From assembly GCA_965603365.1 (NCBI GenBank), contig CBFDCR010000028.1, forward strand, positions 1 to 59,561: a DNA stretch of 59,561 nucleotides, read 5' to 3'. Positions 1 to 8,756 of this stretch are shown in pieces (the first letter of the stretch is position 1; every line of letters begins with the position of its first letter). The notes beneath the pieces are model-generated. The model was not told the origin of the DNA, searched no databases, and was given only the letters and a program-made list of their open reading frames with translations. A program made the position numbers and the translations under genes. This DNA comes from JAHELQ01 sp965603365 (lineage in GTDB: Bacteria > Acidobacteriota > Aminicenantia > UBA2199).

Positions 1-36
1 TTGCTGTGAAACCCATCGTCTGTTTGATCTCGGCAT
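1..36 (-). CDS. Possible start of a REP-associated tyrosine transposase (5' end only)
   Basis: Only the first 12 codons are in the window, on the minus strand; the rest lies to the left. The start is supported by a strong AGGAGG ribosome site about 8 bases upstream of the ATG. The peptide begins MPRSNR, an opening I associate with Y1-type REP-associated transposases (RAYT), which often start MPR-x-N/P-R. Twelve residues cannot prove the family. The context helps: a REP-like tandem repeat lies about 190 bases upstream, and RAYT genes are typically flanked by the repeats they mobilise. A perfect 14-bp palindrome (GCCTGAATTCAGGC, 82-95) also lies upstream and could be an operator. Confidence 0.35.
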   Translation of the reverse strand, partial: MPRSNRRWVSQQ

Positions 37-223
37 ATCAACAACCTCCTGATGACAAAAGCGTCATTGTATTACATCGCTGCCTGAATTCAGGCTGTTT
101 ACTTGCTATTGTTGGTTTGTTTGACTTCGCACTCTGTTATTTTCTCTTTTTGTGCCGAACGCCCTTAAATTCCAGTCTACCGATTTTCTATTCCCCTGTC
201 AAGTGTTTTTCCCAGGGCCTTTC

Positions 224-292
224 CTTTTTTTGGCCTGTCCCTGTTTCTGCCTTTTTTTGGCCTGTCCCTGTTTCTGCCCACTGTTTCTGCCC
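224..292. repeat. 27-bp tandem repeat, two full copies plus a partial, REP-like core
   Basis: Two identical 27-bp units occupy 224-250 and 251-277, each with the core TTTTTTTGGCCTGTCCCTG, followed by a partial third copy of the CTGTTTCTGCC half. An open frame of 105 codons runs through this stretch but looks like low-complexity translation of the repeat, not a gene. Related GCCTG-T/G-CCC words next to a T-run recur near 991, 14437 (reverse), 43091 and 52271, often at the edges of broken genes. This suggests a dispersed REP-like element. Confidence 0.7.
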
Positions 293-465
293 AATAGCTA
301 AATATTTGTGGGTACTTCCATAACAGTTAAAATTATACAGGGGGCCAGAGGAGATGTAGAAAATACATTAGTAGGGAGGGACACTTTTCTTAGAGAATTG
401 AAGACAGAAGTTGAAAATTGGTTTAAATCGTATTATAATCTTTTTGAAATGAGAGGTAGTCATAC

Positions 466-645
466 ATGGAGACATTAAAGACCGATGCCATCAATGCCAT
501 TTCCAGTTTGCCGGACAATGCCACTGTTGAGGATATGATGTACCGATTATACGTCATCGATAAAGTTCACAAGGGTGAACAGGCCATCAGGGATGGCAGA
601 TTCATCTCCACAGATGATCTTAAAAAAGAAATTGATTCATGGTAA
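466..645 (+). CDS. Antitoxin of a type II toxin-antitoxin pair
   Basis: Encodes 59 residues beginning METLKTDAINAISSL and ending DDLKKEIDSW. A GAGAGG ribosome site lies about 9 bases before the ATG. The stop overlaps the start of the downstream RelE/ParE-like toxin by 7 bases, the usual arrangement of such pairs, and implies translational coupling. The acidic C-terminal part (ISTDDLKKEI) resembles the toxin-wrapping tail of RelB/Phd-like antitoxins. The family is assigned mainly from position and size. The antitoxin should bind and neutralise the toxin and, as a complex, repress its own promoter. Confidence 0.75.
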   Translation: METLKTDAINAISSLPDNATVEDMMYRLYVIDKVHKGEQAIRDGRFISTDDLKKEIDSW

Positions 646-926
646 AGTGGTCAATACCAGCCCGGAATGACTTAAGGCAAATTTACGAGTATATCGCCCA
701 GGATTCATCCATTTACGCTAAGAATGCGGTAAGAAACATAGTAGAAAAGTCCATGAATTTAGAGGCTTTCCCTCGAATGGGTAGAATTGTTCCTGAAATC
801 TCAGATCAAGATATCCGGGAGATATTCATATATTCTTACAGGTTAATCTACAAAATATCCTCTGATGATATTGAAATCCTCACCATCATTCATGGGAAGA
901 GGGATTTTCAACCGGATAACCTTTAG
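639..926 (+). CDS. RelE/ParE-family toxin
   Basis: 95 residues with the typical RelE/ParE layout: an N-terminal strand and two helices (ARNDLRQIYEYIAQDS), the segment FPRMGRIVPEI, then the beta sheet with IFIYSYRLIYKI and the C-terminal IIHGKRDF. These match the ParE toxin fold (plasmid_stabil family), in which members cleave ribosome-bound mRNA or poison gyrase; the target cannot be told from sequence. It overlaps the 3' end of the antitoxin gene by 7 bases, so the pair is one operon. It appears intact. Confidence 0.85.
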   Translation: MVKWSIPARNDLRQIYEYIAQDSSIYAKNAVRNIVEKSMNLEAFPRMGRIVPEISDQDIREIFIYSYRLIYKISSDDIEILTIIHGKRDFQPDNL

Positions 927-967
927 CTCTTCCCACTTACGGCAAAGACTAAAGCGAAAATCAAAGA

Positions 968-1642
968 TTGCTGTACCCCTGGAGGGGTAAAGATTTTTGC
1001 CTGGCCCCAATCCGTCTCAATCACAGCTACGGCAGGATGTTGGGCACCACCATCGGCTTTGCCTCCAGAGCAAGCGCCTGGAAGGGCGAGCACTGTGTGA
1101 GTTTAGGCGGCGGGCAGCCCAATTTCGACCGTGTCCAGGTCTTTGATCCGGTCAACCAACTGGACTTCCAGGCAGGGATCGGGGAAGAGGATCTCTATAT
1201 CGAATTCCTGTTTAATCCCGACGAAAATATCCCGGCCAACACCCCCCAGCCCCTTGTGGCCAAATACGATGATACGCCCAACCAGAATGGGTATAAGGTC
1301 TGCCTGAATAGGAGATCGTATGACACAAGAGGGTATGTAGAGTTTACCGTTGCCAATATGGGTGCTGCCCTTACCGTACGCAGTTCCTATGATATCATCC
1401 GCCCCCAGAGATGGTACCATGTCTGGGCCTGGGCGCAATACGGCGTACTTCATCTATACATCAAGGATGAAACATCGGGAAATCCGTGGTCGGAATGGAC
1501 CCAATCACCGGCTCCAGGCATCGGCGCCACCAATAACGACCTTTTTTTCGGCACCGAATTGGTCAACGGCGGCCTGTATCACTCCCATTTCTTCAAGGGC
1601 CTCATGGACGACGTCGTCATCGCCCACTGCTTCCCCGAATAA
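968..1642 (+). pseudogene. Remnant of a LamG/concanavalin-like domain protein
   Basis: The frame encodes up to 224 residues. The part from about residue 30 on resembles a laminin-G-like (LamG_3/concanavalin A) jelly-roll: EDLYIEFLFNPDENIP, YVEFTVANMG, RWYHVWAWAQYGVLHLYIKDE and a closing GLMDDVVIAH. Such domains normally end large secreted carbohydrate-binding proteins. No signal peptide or good ribosome site precedes it; the only start upstream of the domain is a TTG. The upstream junction coincides with the REP-like word TTTTTGCCTGGCCCC (994-1008). I infer that a repeat-associated rearrangement removed the 5' part of a larger exported protein gene, leaving this 3' fragment. Confidence 0.6.
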
Positions 1643-1742
1643 ACAATACCGCTAACCGTCTCATGACCGGCGTCTAACCGGAGGGCACAGGTATAAACTT
1701 TTAAAACTTTCCCCAGAAACCGGCAGGGGGTTGGCACTATTT

Positions 1743-2048
1743 TTATTTGTTTTGATCTGTGAGTCGATTTTTCCAATATCCGGGTTGTCGACTCATGTGC
1801 ATGATGGCCAATATCAATATATGATCGGATTCGACGGTATAATATAACCCGAAGGGAAATCGATTCGTGAGATGGCGGTGAACATCCTCTTCGATCACTG
1901 GCCAGGCTTCAGGGTGGTCCAGAATTCTACCGATGCTTCTCTCTATTTCTTTAACAAAGGATCTGGCCAGGCCAGGTGAAATCTTTGCATAATATGCAAA
2001 AGAGTCTTCATATTCTTGTAATGCTTCCGGATGAAAAATAAATCTCAC
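1743..2048 (-). CDS. ParE/RelE-family toxin (second TA pair)
   Basis: 101 residues starting MRFIFHPEALQEYEDSFAYY. The N-terminal helix pair, then DHPEAWPVIEEDVHRHLTNRFPFGLYY and ILAIMHMSRQPGYW, are the standard RelE/ParE toxin features: a central basic strand leading into F-P-x-x-L-Y-Y and a C-terminal H-x-x-R-x-P-x-Y-W. It overlaps the upstream antitoxin by 4 bases (stop/start ATGA type), so the two are co-translated. It differs clearly from the toxin at 639-926, so this is not a recent duplication. Confidence 0.88.
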   Translation of the reverse strand: MRFIFHPEALQEYEDSFAYYAKISPGLARSFVKEIERSIGRILDHPEAWPVIEEDVHRHLTNRFPFGLYYTVESDHILILAIMHMSRQPGYWKNRLTDQNK

Positions 2049-2278
2049 TGCTTGATCAAATCGCGTACATGAGCCAGTGCTTCCGTCCCATCTATGGGTT
2101 TAACTCGGCCAGATCGTATATCATCCCTGCGCTTCCTGACAATTTTCATATGCTGACGTTCCAGTCCCGGATCGATGTGGGTCTCCAGGTATTCGACGAG
2201 TCGTTCGGCGAGGAGAGCCTTTGAAGCATCAGGAAGCAGCATTGCTTCACTGTAAACCTGGTCTAAAGTTAATGACAT
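2045..2278 (-). CDS. Antitoxin of the addiction-module (TIGR02574-like) family
   Basis: 77 residues from the chosen ATG (MSLTLDQVYSEAMLLPDASK). An upstream in-frame ATG at 2299 would add seven residues, but the AGGAGA ribosome site lies between the two starts and points to the inner one. The pattern LP-x-x-x-K-x-x-LAERL-x-E-x-L-E followed by a basic region (IVRKRRDDIRSGRVKPID) is typical of the short addiction-module components paired with ParE-like toxins. The gene comes first and overlaps the toxin by 4 bases, the usual order. Confidence 0.85.
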   Translation of the reverse strand: MSLTLDQVYSEAMLLPDASKALLAERLVEYLETHIDPGLERQHMKIVRKRRDDIRSGRVKPIDGTEALAHVRDLIKQ

Positions 2279-2466
2279 CTTCAAATCTCCTGAAGTCATT
2301 TTATTCTATTGCGGCAGGAATGTCAATAACAATTAGGCAAGCAGCAGGGCATGGCCCGGTTTTTGGGATGATTGGAGGAGTGGGGGCTTGATTTTGGGGG
2401 GGGAATTTATTAAAATAGACTATTGGTGCCGGAAAGAAGTAATCTTTCGACTGCATTCGTGGAATC

Positions 2467-3279
2467 ATGAAACTATATGCCATCAGCGACTTACATCTGA
2501 ATTACCGGGTCAATCTGCAGGCTGTGGAGGCCTTGCCGCCCCACCCGCAGGACTGGCTCATCCTGGCCGGTGATATTGCCGACACCGAGGCACACCTCCA
2601 GTATGCCCTGGCCCTGCTTTCCAGCCGGTTCAAGCAGTTGATCTGGGTGCCCGGCAACCACGAGCTCTGGACCCTGCCCATTGACCAGAGCGAACTGCGG
2701 GGGGCGGCCAAATACAACCGGCTGGTGTCCATTTGCCGCGATTACGGTGTGCTGACGCCGGAAGACCCCTATGTATACTGGCCCGGTGCCGGGGGCAAAT
2801 ACCTGCTGGTTCCCCTGTTCCTGCTCTACGACTACACCTTCCGGCCCGATCATATCCCGGTGGAGTCTGCCCTTGACTGGGCCATCGAATCGGGGGTGAT
2901 CTGTACCGACGAAGACCTGCTCCACCCGGACCCCTATAAATCCAGGGCAGAGTGGTGTGCCCGGCGCTGCCGCCTGAGCGAAGAGCGCCTGAAACAGGTA
3001 CCCGCCGATGCCTCGTTGATCCTGATCAACCACTTTCCTCTCCGGCAAGATCTGATCAACCTGTTGAAGTATCCCCGTTTTACCATCTGGTGCGGCACCC
3101 GCTGTACCGAGGACTGGCACAGCCGCTTCCCGGTCTCGAAGGTGGTCTACGGTCACCTCCACATCAGGGGCACCTACTTCCGGGACGGCGTCTGCTTCGA
3201 AGAGGTGTCGCTGGGCTATCCCCGCAACTGGCGCCAGGAGCGGGGCATCGAGTATTATTTCAGGCAAATCCTCCCCTAG
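2467..3279 (+). CDS. Calcineurin-like metallophosphoesterase
   Basis: 270 residues with the complete metallophosphoesterase signature: SDLHLN (metal ligands near residue 8), LAGDIAD (about 34-40), GNHELW (about 63-68), INHFPL (about 189) and GHLHIRG (about 225). It is cytoplasmic, with no signal peptide or membrane segment. Family members hydrolyse phosphomonoesters or diesters with two metal ions; the substrate is unknown. It stands alone, convergent with the acyl-CoA synthetase gene, and the ribosome site is weak. Confidence 0.88.
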   Translation: MKLYAISDLHLNYRVNLQAVEALPPHPQDWLILAGDIADTEAHLQYALALLSSRFKQLIWVPGNHELWTLPIDQSELRGAAKYNRLVSICRDYGVLTPEDPYVYWPGAGGKYLLVPLFLLYDYTFRPDHIPVESALDWAIESGVICTDEDLLHPDPYKSRAEWCARRCRLSEERLKQVPADASLILINHFPLRQDLINLLKYPRFTIWCGTRCTEDWHSRFPVSKVVYGHLHIRGTYFRDGVCFEEVSLGYPRNWRQERGIEYYFRQILP

Positions 3280-3305
3280 TGCTGGCACTGGTGTTAAGGC
3301 GGGCT

Positions 3306-4775
3306 TCAGACTGTAAACCGGGCCTTGAGCTCCCGCTTGAGTACCTTGCCCATGGTGTTTCGGGGCAGGCTGTCGAGCCTCTCGAAGCGCAGCGGGCACT
3401 GGTAGTTGACCAGCCTCTGTCGGCAGTACCTCCGCAGCCCATCCATATCCAGGGAACCGTCGGCCACCAGCGCGGCTGCCACCTGTTCGCCCCTCTTAAG
3501 ATCCGGGATGCCGAAGACCGCCGACTCCTTGATCCCGGGGAAGCCGTTAATGACCCGCTCCACCACCGGGGGATAGACATTGTAGCCGCCGGTGATGATC
3601 AGGTCGTCTTTACGGCCCACCAGGGTCAGGAATCCGTCTCTATCTAAGTAACCGAGATCGCCGGTACAAAAAAATCCGTCCGCATCAAAGGCCTGCCGGG
3701 TGGCCTCCGGCCTGTTCCAGTAGCGACTGAAGAGATTCTCGCCCCGGATCTTGACCTCCCCGGCCTCGCTGCCGCCGCCCTCCACCTTGATGTCGACGCC
3801 TTCGAGAGGCAGCCCCACCGATCCCTGTTTAAAGGGCCCGGCCAGCGGCAGGCTGGTGATGACATGGCTCTCGGTCATGCCGTAGCGGTTGATCAAATGT
3901 TTGCCCACGATGGCCTCGATCCCGGCCAATACCTCCGGCCGGATGGGGGCCGAGCCGCAGGTGAAGAGCCGGGTATGCCGCCACTGTTTGGCCGTCTCCG
4001 CCAACTCCCGGCGGTCTAAAAAGGTGTAATAAAAGGTGGGCACCCCCATGAACACGGTGGCCCTGTGGATGGCCTCCATGGTTTTCAAGGGGTGAAATTT
4101 ATCATCCAGGATCATCGTACTGCCGGAAACCAGGGAGAGATGCGCGGCAAAGGAGAGGCCGTGGATGTGAAAGAGGGGCAGGACATTGAGCAGTACATCC
4201 TCCGGCCTAAATTGCCAGCAGTGCTGCAGGGAGAGGAGAGCCGCGGCCACATTGCCGTGGGTATGTACCACCCCCTTGGGTTGGCCGGTGGTGCCGGAAG
4301 AGTAGAGCATAAAACAGGGAGAGTCGGCGTCCAGGTGGATCTCTTTAAATTTCCGGCTGGCCGGGGCTGCCGCTGTCCGGCCGGGATCGAATACCCGCTC
4401 CAACCGGGGGCAGCGGTGCTTGATGGTGCGGATCGACTCTGCCTGCCGGCCGGAGGCAAAGACAAAGCGGGCACCGCTGTCGTTGAGGAAATAGACCAGC
4501 TCTTCGGGGGTGAAGTTAAAATTCAAGGGCAGCGATATCCCGCCGGCCAGGATAATACCCAGATGAACGACCAGGAAGGGCAGCTTCTCCGGCGTGTACA
4601 GCACAACGACATCACCCCGGCGCAGCCCTTCTGCCTGGAGAGAGGCGGCCGCGTTTTCCCCTTTAGCGGCCAATTGGCCGAAGGTGAGGGTTTCCTGGCG
4701 GTAAATAAGGGCCGGACGGTGGCGGTTATCCTGGAATTGCCTATTCAACAGATCGATAAAACCGGTCTTCTTCAT
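3306..4775 (-). CDS. AMP-forming acyl-CoA synthetase (malonyl-CoA synthetase-like)
   Basis: 489 residues of the ANL adenylate-forming superfamily. Seen in order: the P-loop A3 motif YSSGTTGQPKG (about 160), the aromatic/His region NVLPLFHIHGL (about 200), the A5 motif YGMTE (about 297), the A7 motif TGDLGY (about 370), GRKDDLIITGGYNVYP (hinge/A8) and the C-terminal NTMGKVLKREL with the catalytic lysine. It should activate a carboxylic acid as the acyl-AMP and transfer it to CoA. The compact length (about 490) and overall pattern resemble MatB malonyl-CoA synthetases, which would fit the malonyl-based chemistry elsewhere in the window, but the substrate is inference. Single-gene unit. Confidence 0.85.
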   Translation of the reverse strand: MKKTGFIDLLNRQFQDNRHRPALIYRQETLTFGQLAAKGENAAASLQAEGLRRGDVVVLYTPEKLPFLVVHLGIILAGGISLPLNFNFTPEELVYFLNDSGARFVFASGRQAESIRTIKHRCPRLERVFDPGRTAAAPASRKFKEIHLDADSPCFMLYSSGTTGQPKGVVHTHGNVAAALLSLQHCWQFRPEDVLLNVLPLFHIHGLSFAAHLSLVSGSTMILDDKFHPLKTMEAIHRATVFMGVPTFYYTFLDRRELAETAKQWRHTRLFTCGSAPIRPEVLAGIEAIVGKHLINRYGMTESHVITSLPLAGPFKQGSVGLPLEGVDIKVEGGGSEAGEVKIRGENLFSRYWNRPEATRQAFDADGFFCTGDLGYLDRDGFLTLVGRKDDLIITGGYNVYPPVVERVINGFPGIKESAVFGIPDLKRGEQVAAALVADGSLDMDGLRRYCRQRLVNYQCPLRFERLDSLPRNTMGKVLKRELKARFTV

Positions 4776-4825
4776 GTGACTGCCTGGATTATATTAAATA
4801 TATGCCCTCAAAACAAGTCAAGGGC

Positions 4826-4854
4826 TTGACGGATACTGTTTTGTCTGTTAAAAC
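4826..4854 (+). promoter_or_regulatory. Candidate sigma-70-type promoter for the amidohydrolase gene
   Basis: TTGACG, 17 bases, TAAAAC. The -35 is close to consensus and the -10 is weak. It lies about 35 bases before the gene start, in the divergent space between the acyl-CoA synthetase and amidohydrolase genes. Confidence 0.4.
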
Positions 4855-4889
4855 ATGTCCGTTTGTTCGTTCATTTTAAGGAGTAGAAA

Positions 4890-5900
4890 ATGGCCGATGA
4901 TGTGATCGATGCCCATATTCATTTTGGCGCGCCCCGAGACGAAGAGAGCGGCTGCTTCTGGTCTGAGAAGTTTACCCGCACCGCGGCCTTCTTTGCCATG
5001 AAACTCATTACCGGCTCCCTGTTCAGGAAAATGGATATTCATAAGATCAAGAAACATATGTTCCAGGTGATCAAGAAGTCCGATTACGTGGACAGGAGTG
5101 TTTTCCTGGCCATGGACCAGGTACATGACGAAGACGGTAACCCCCAGCCGGAATCCACCCACCTCTATGTGCCCAACCGTTACATTCGGGATCTGGCCAG
5201 GGAAAACGACCGCGTTCTCTTCGGCGCTTCGGTTCATCCCTATCGCCGGGATTGGCAGGCGGAGCTGGATTTTTGCCTGGAGAACAGGGCCGTACTGTGC
5301 AAGTGGATTCCCTCCTCCATGGGCATTAACCCGGAACATCCCCGATGCCTTCCCTTTTACCGGAAATTGGCGGACCATCGGCTGCCGCTGCTCTGCCACG
5401 GCGGGCCGGAGTACGCGGTGCCCGACACGGACAGCCGTTTTACCAGGTACAACAATCCGAAATACCTGCGTACCGCCCTGGATGAGGGTGTGACCGTGAT
5501 TGTTGCCCACTGCGCCCTGCCCTATTTCGGACTGCTGGATATCGATTACCAGGATGAGTTTGACGAGTTCATTCGCCTCTTCAACGAGTCCGGCCATAAT
5601 GGTTGGAAACTCTATGCCGATCTCTCGGCCATCTGCATTCCCACCAAATCGCCGTATATCAATAGGCTCAAAGACAATGTTCCGGCTGAGCGGTTGATCT
5701 TCGGCAGCGATTACCCGATTCCCATTTCGGAACTCAGTTACCATGAGAGCCCCAACTTCTTCCAGTGGTTGAAATATGCCTTCAAGGTGATACTGGAAAA
5801 GAACCTGCTGGATAAGAATTATCTCATTATCGAGGGCATGGGTTTCGACCCCTGTATCTTCACCAATGCCGCCGGCTTATTTGCTCAAATAAGATATTAA
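4890..5900 (+). CDS. Amidohydrolase-family metal-dependent hydrolase (Amidohydro_2)
   Basis: 336 residues; the start has a good AAGGAG ribosome site. The TIM-barrel amidohydrolase pattern is present: DAHIHFG at residues 7-13 (HxH metal site), a lysine-bearing strand CKWIPSSMG (about 138), LCHGGPEYA (about 170), VAHCALP (about 205) and FGSDYPIP near residue 270 (metal Asp). Members decarboxylate or hydrolyse carboxylic acids, amides or lactones. This one lacks a signal peptide and so acts in the cytoplasm. The divergent acyl-CoA synthetase gene might share a pathway, but nothing in the sequence fixes the substrate. Confidence 0.82.
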   Translation: MADDVIDAHIHFGAPRDEESGCFWSEKFTRTAAFFAMKLITGSLFRKMDIHKIKKHMFQVIKKSDYVDRSVFLAMDQVHDEDGNPQPESTHLYVPNRYIRDLARENDRVLFGASVHPYRRDWQAELDFCLENRAVLCKWIPSSMGINPEHPRCLPFYRKLADHRLPLLCHGGPEYAVPDTDSRFTRYNNPKYLRTALDEGVTVIVAHCALPYFGLLDIDYQDEFDEFIRLFNESGHNGWKLYADLSAICIPTKSPYINRLKDNVPAERLIFGSDYPIPISELSYHESPNFFQWLKYAFKVILEKNLLDKNYLIIEGMGFDPCIFTNAAGLFAQIRY

Positions 5901-6259
5901 CGGTCTGCCCCAATATTGATAAAGGTGACCTTGAATGTTTGAAAGTATTCAAGGGGCGCCTTCACCGATATGTTTGAACCGTGGTAGCAAGAGATCGTTG
6001 AATTTAAACGATTTATTTCGGCCCTCCATAAATACGACATCCATCCTGCCCGATAATAAACCGGATATACCCCACCGGGTATACAATATACTCCAGGGGA
6101 TATATTCCTGATTATCCCTTCCAGCCCATGCTCCCGGGGTTTTTGTACCCGAAACTGCAGCCCTTCGTATACCCTGTGGAGTATATCGGCAGGATGTCCC
6201 CTCCAATAAAACATGTTATAGCGGCGCATAAGTAGAGGCTTTCCACGAAGTTAGCCGGT

Positions 6260-6277
6260 TTGGCACATAACATGCTT
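6260..6277 (+). promoter_or_regulatory. Candidate sigma-54 (-24/-12) promoter for the exported-protein operon
   Basis: TTGGCACATAACATGCTT contains the GG-N10-GC spacing and TGGCAC block of RpoN promoters; the -12 element is ATGCT instead of TTGCA/T. It sits 69 bases before the first gene of the four-gene operon. The rest of the 445-base space from 5901 holds AT-rich, partly repetitive GTATAC/TATACT words that might bind an activator, but no gene. No enhancer-binding protein gene is nearby. Confidence 0.4.
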
Positions 6278-6345
6278 GTGAATAAGGGAAGAACAGAAAC
6301 GAGTAAAGTGAGAAAAAATATAAAATTTTCAGCAAGGGAGGTCAT

Positions 6346-8712
6346 ATGAACAAGAGATTTATCTTCTTAATCCTCATTTTAGTCATAATCCTCATTTTGA
6401 TCTGGTACTTTGTGTGTCGAAAACCCGTTCCGGAGCGCCCGCCGATTCTCTTAAAGACAGGTTCAGGCCTGGAAACAACCGAATTCCAGGCGCACGACGC
6501 CATTCTTTTCGATGCGGTGGCGCTTTCTCCCCGAACAGGTTACGCCATACAGGTCACCAGGGAAGATGGAGAGGTCATCTGCCGGTTAAGGTTGTCCACC
6601 GACCAGCAGGGCCGTATCCCGGAAACCGTCATCTGGTACAACGTCGGTATAAGGCCATGTACACAACCACCGGCACATACGGTGGGGGAAACCCATTTAG
6701 CCGCCTATGGACCGATTGATTATGATTTTGTGGGCAGAAACTATACGTTAAGAATCATCGACGGGGAACAGGTGGTGCGGGAGATGCAATTTCGTGTCGG
6801 TTCGGAAATGCGCCGCCCCGTACTCTACGCCGCCGACGCCAGGGGCTGTCCCAGATCGGGATTCCTGATCGGCGAAGAGGATGTATGGGTGGTGGGCCAG
6901 AACTTTCCCAGGGGCAGTATCATACGCCTATGGGCAGTACCCGCCAGTTCCCAATGGCAGGATGGCGATCGGCTGGAGGATATGACGAAGCAGCATAACG
7001 GCGCTCTTCCGCCTGTATTCGAGCTCAAAGGGCAGCAAACCGGTTTCAAGAGGCTGCTGTGGCCCGCGGGGCAAAGCTCCATCGGCAGCTACGATATCGC
7101 TGCCGAGGTGGTATCCTATCCCTTTGGCTCCTACCATGCCGCCTCAACGGCGGAGGTCCAGAATGTGGTCTCCACCTTGAGTTATTCCGGCTTTGTGATT
7201 CAGCGCCGTCCCGGTACCGCGGAACCCCTGGAAATGAATGTCGCCGGCTCGGTTCACAGCCCCTTTACCTTTCGCGATACCTTCCTGACGTCGGAAAACG
7301 TCTATGTGGGGGTCGATCCCTGCGTTCAACCCGCCTATGTGGGCAAAAGCGCCAAGGTCTATATTGTGGCGGACAAGACCGATGCCCAATGGACCCAGCA
7401 CATGAATGACGCCACCGATACCTTGGACGACGACGATGTGACCGGCACGGTAGAGATCATCGCGGTGGGGGGCATCTGCGGTAACTGCTGGAAGGTACTG
7501 GCCTGGTCGGCGCCCCTTACACCGGGAAAGTACGATGTGGTACTGGATTTTAATAAGAATGGACGATATGATCCCCTGTATGATCTGATCGATTCTCTCG
7601 ACCATACTGGCTTCGTGGTCTCTGAAATAAGGGTGGATTCCATCTCGTTCAACTACAGCGGCTCCGGTGCCGTCACCATCTATGACAATGTCAGCCAGGC
7701 GAATATCGGCCCACCGGAATATACCTCGGCGTCAATTCAGGTTCGGGCAGCCGCCTGGGTTATGGGCGGTTCCCATACCGTCCGGGTAGACTTTAAGGCC
7801 GTCTCTTCCCTGAATTCAGCCAAGATCTGGGCCGAAATTGGACTGGGAGGTTTAAACAGCAGCACTTCGCCGGTGTCCGTGACCTTTTCCGGCGGCAGTG
7901 GTCAGGCCTACTTCAATGTCAACAATCCGCCTGCCTATGTGGCGAAACACCTGTTTGACTGGCAGTGGAAATATAAAGATGTAAATGGCGCTTCCACCGC
8001 CAGCCAGGGTATGGGCAAGACCGGCAAACATGTATTGTACACGGTCCTGGCCGCGCCCCAGGTCCCCCAGGCGGTGCCCTGGCTGGAAGCCCTGGATATT
8101 GCCTGTGATCTGGCCAATGGCCGCACCACTGCAACCGATGCGGCCAGGGATATCTGGTATGACTTTTACCACGATGCCGGCGGTTTGTACGATACATATT
8201 CGGGCTCCCCCCAGTATACGGGTAAAAAAACCCAGGATTTCAAACTCACCCAGTGGCTGAGCAATTACGGGACTGCCAACATCGGCACCGTCAACTGCTA
8301 CGATATGGGCAAGGCAGTGGTGGTATTTGCCAATGCCATCGGCTGCGGCACAGAATACGTGTATACCGATCCCTTTGGTTATCTTAACTGTGTGAAACCC
8401 ATCGGCCGGGGCTGGACCAACAATCCCTTCTACGCCGGTCCCTATGCCAGCGACCCCAATCCAATCGTCGACGGCGATGCGGTTCGCAGCTCTTTTGGCA
8501 ACCACGGCTTCTCCAGGCTCAACGGCCTGATATACGACGGATCGGGGGGGCAGGTGGATGTGGGCGGTGACCCGGACTTTGGCCCGCCCCACACGCCCTG
8601 GGATCTGGATGGCGCGGATTCATGGACCGGTAACTATAAAGGCAAAGTCATCGACAATGTCCCGGCATCCTATCCGGGCACACCGACTCCATACCAGTTC
8701 ATTGTGAAATAG
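6346..8712 (+). CDS. Large exported protein with C-terminal transglutaminase-like cysteine domain
   Basis: 788 residues; AGGGAGG ribosome site. Residues 1-25 form a basic start and one long hydrophobic stretch (signal anchor or uncleaved signal). The middle (about 40-560) is beta-rich and shows no family I recognise; an Asp-rich DTLDDDDVTG and FNKNGRYDPLYD look like calcium-binding or dockerin-like turns. The last 220 residues carry NCYDMGKAVVVFANAIG (Cys near 651), FGNHGFSRLNG (His near 719) and LIYDGSGG (Asp near 730). That Cys-His-Asp order and spacing is that of transglutaminase-like thiol enzymes. It could cross-link, cleave or be an inactive binding version. First gene of a four-gene operon whose products all appear exported. 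Confidence 0.6.
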   Translation: MNKRFIFLILILVIILILIWYFVCRKPVPERPPILLKTGSGLETTEFQAHDAILFDAVALSPRTGYAIQVTREDGEVICRLRLSTDQQGRIPETVIWYNVGIRPCTQPPAHTVGETHLAAYGPIDYDFVGRNYTLRIIDGEQVVREMQFRVGSEMRRPVLYAADARGCPRSGFLIGEEDVWVVGQNFPRGSIIRLWAVPASSQWQDGDRLEDMTKQHNGALPPVFELKGQQTGFKRLLWPAGQSSIGSYDIAAEVVSYPFGSYHAASTAEVQNVVSTLSYSGFVIQRRPGTAEPLEMNVAGSVHSPFTFRDTFLTSENVYVGVDPCVQPAYVGKSAKVYIVADKTDAQWTQHMNDATDTLDDDDVTGTVEIIAVGGICGNCWKVLAWSAPLTPGKYDVVLDFNKNGRYDPLYDLIDSLDHTGFVVSEIRVDSISFNYSGSGAVTIYDNVSQANIGPPEYTSASIQVRAAAWVMGGSHTVRVDFKAVSSLNSAKIWAEIGLGGLNSSTSPVSVTFSGGSGQAYFNVNNPPAYVAKHLFDWQWKYKDVNGASTASQGMGKTGKHVLYTVLAAPQVPQAVPWLEALDIACDLANGRTTATDAARDIWYDFYHDAGGLYDTYSGSPQYTGKKTQDFKLTQWLSNYGTANIGTVNCYDMGKAVVVFANAIGCGTEYVYTDPFGYLNCVKPIGRGWTNNPFYAGPYASDPNPIVDGDAVRSSFGNHGFSRLNGLIYDGSGGQVDVGGDPDFGPPHTPWDLDGADSWTGNYKGKVIDNVPASYPGTPTPYQFIVK

Positions 8713-8756
8713 GCAGGAGATACCCCATGAAAAATGGAGTTTTAGGAGAATATATC

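Noticed and set aside
6..323. 105-codon plus-strand frame
   Set aside because: Translates the 27-bp tandem repeat and low-complexity flank; no ribosome site, and the left part is antisense to a better supported start.
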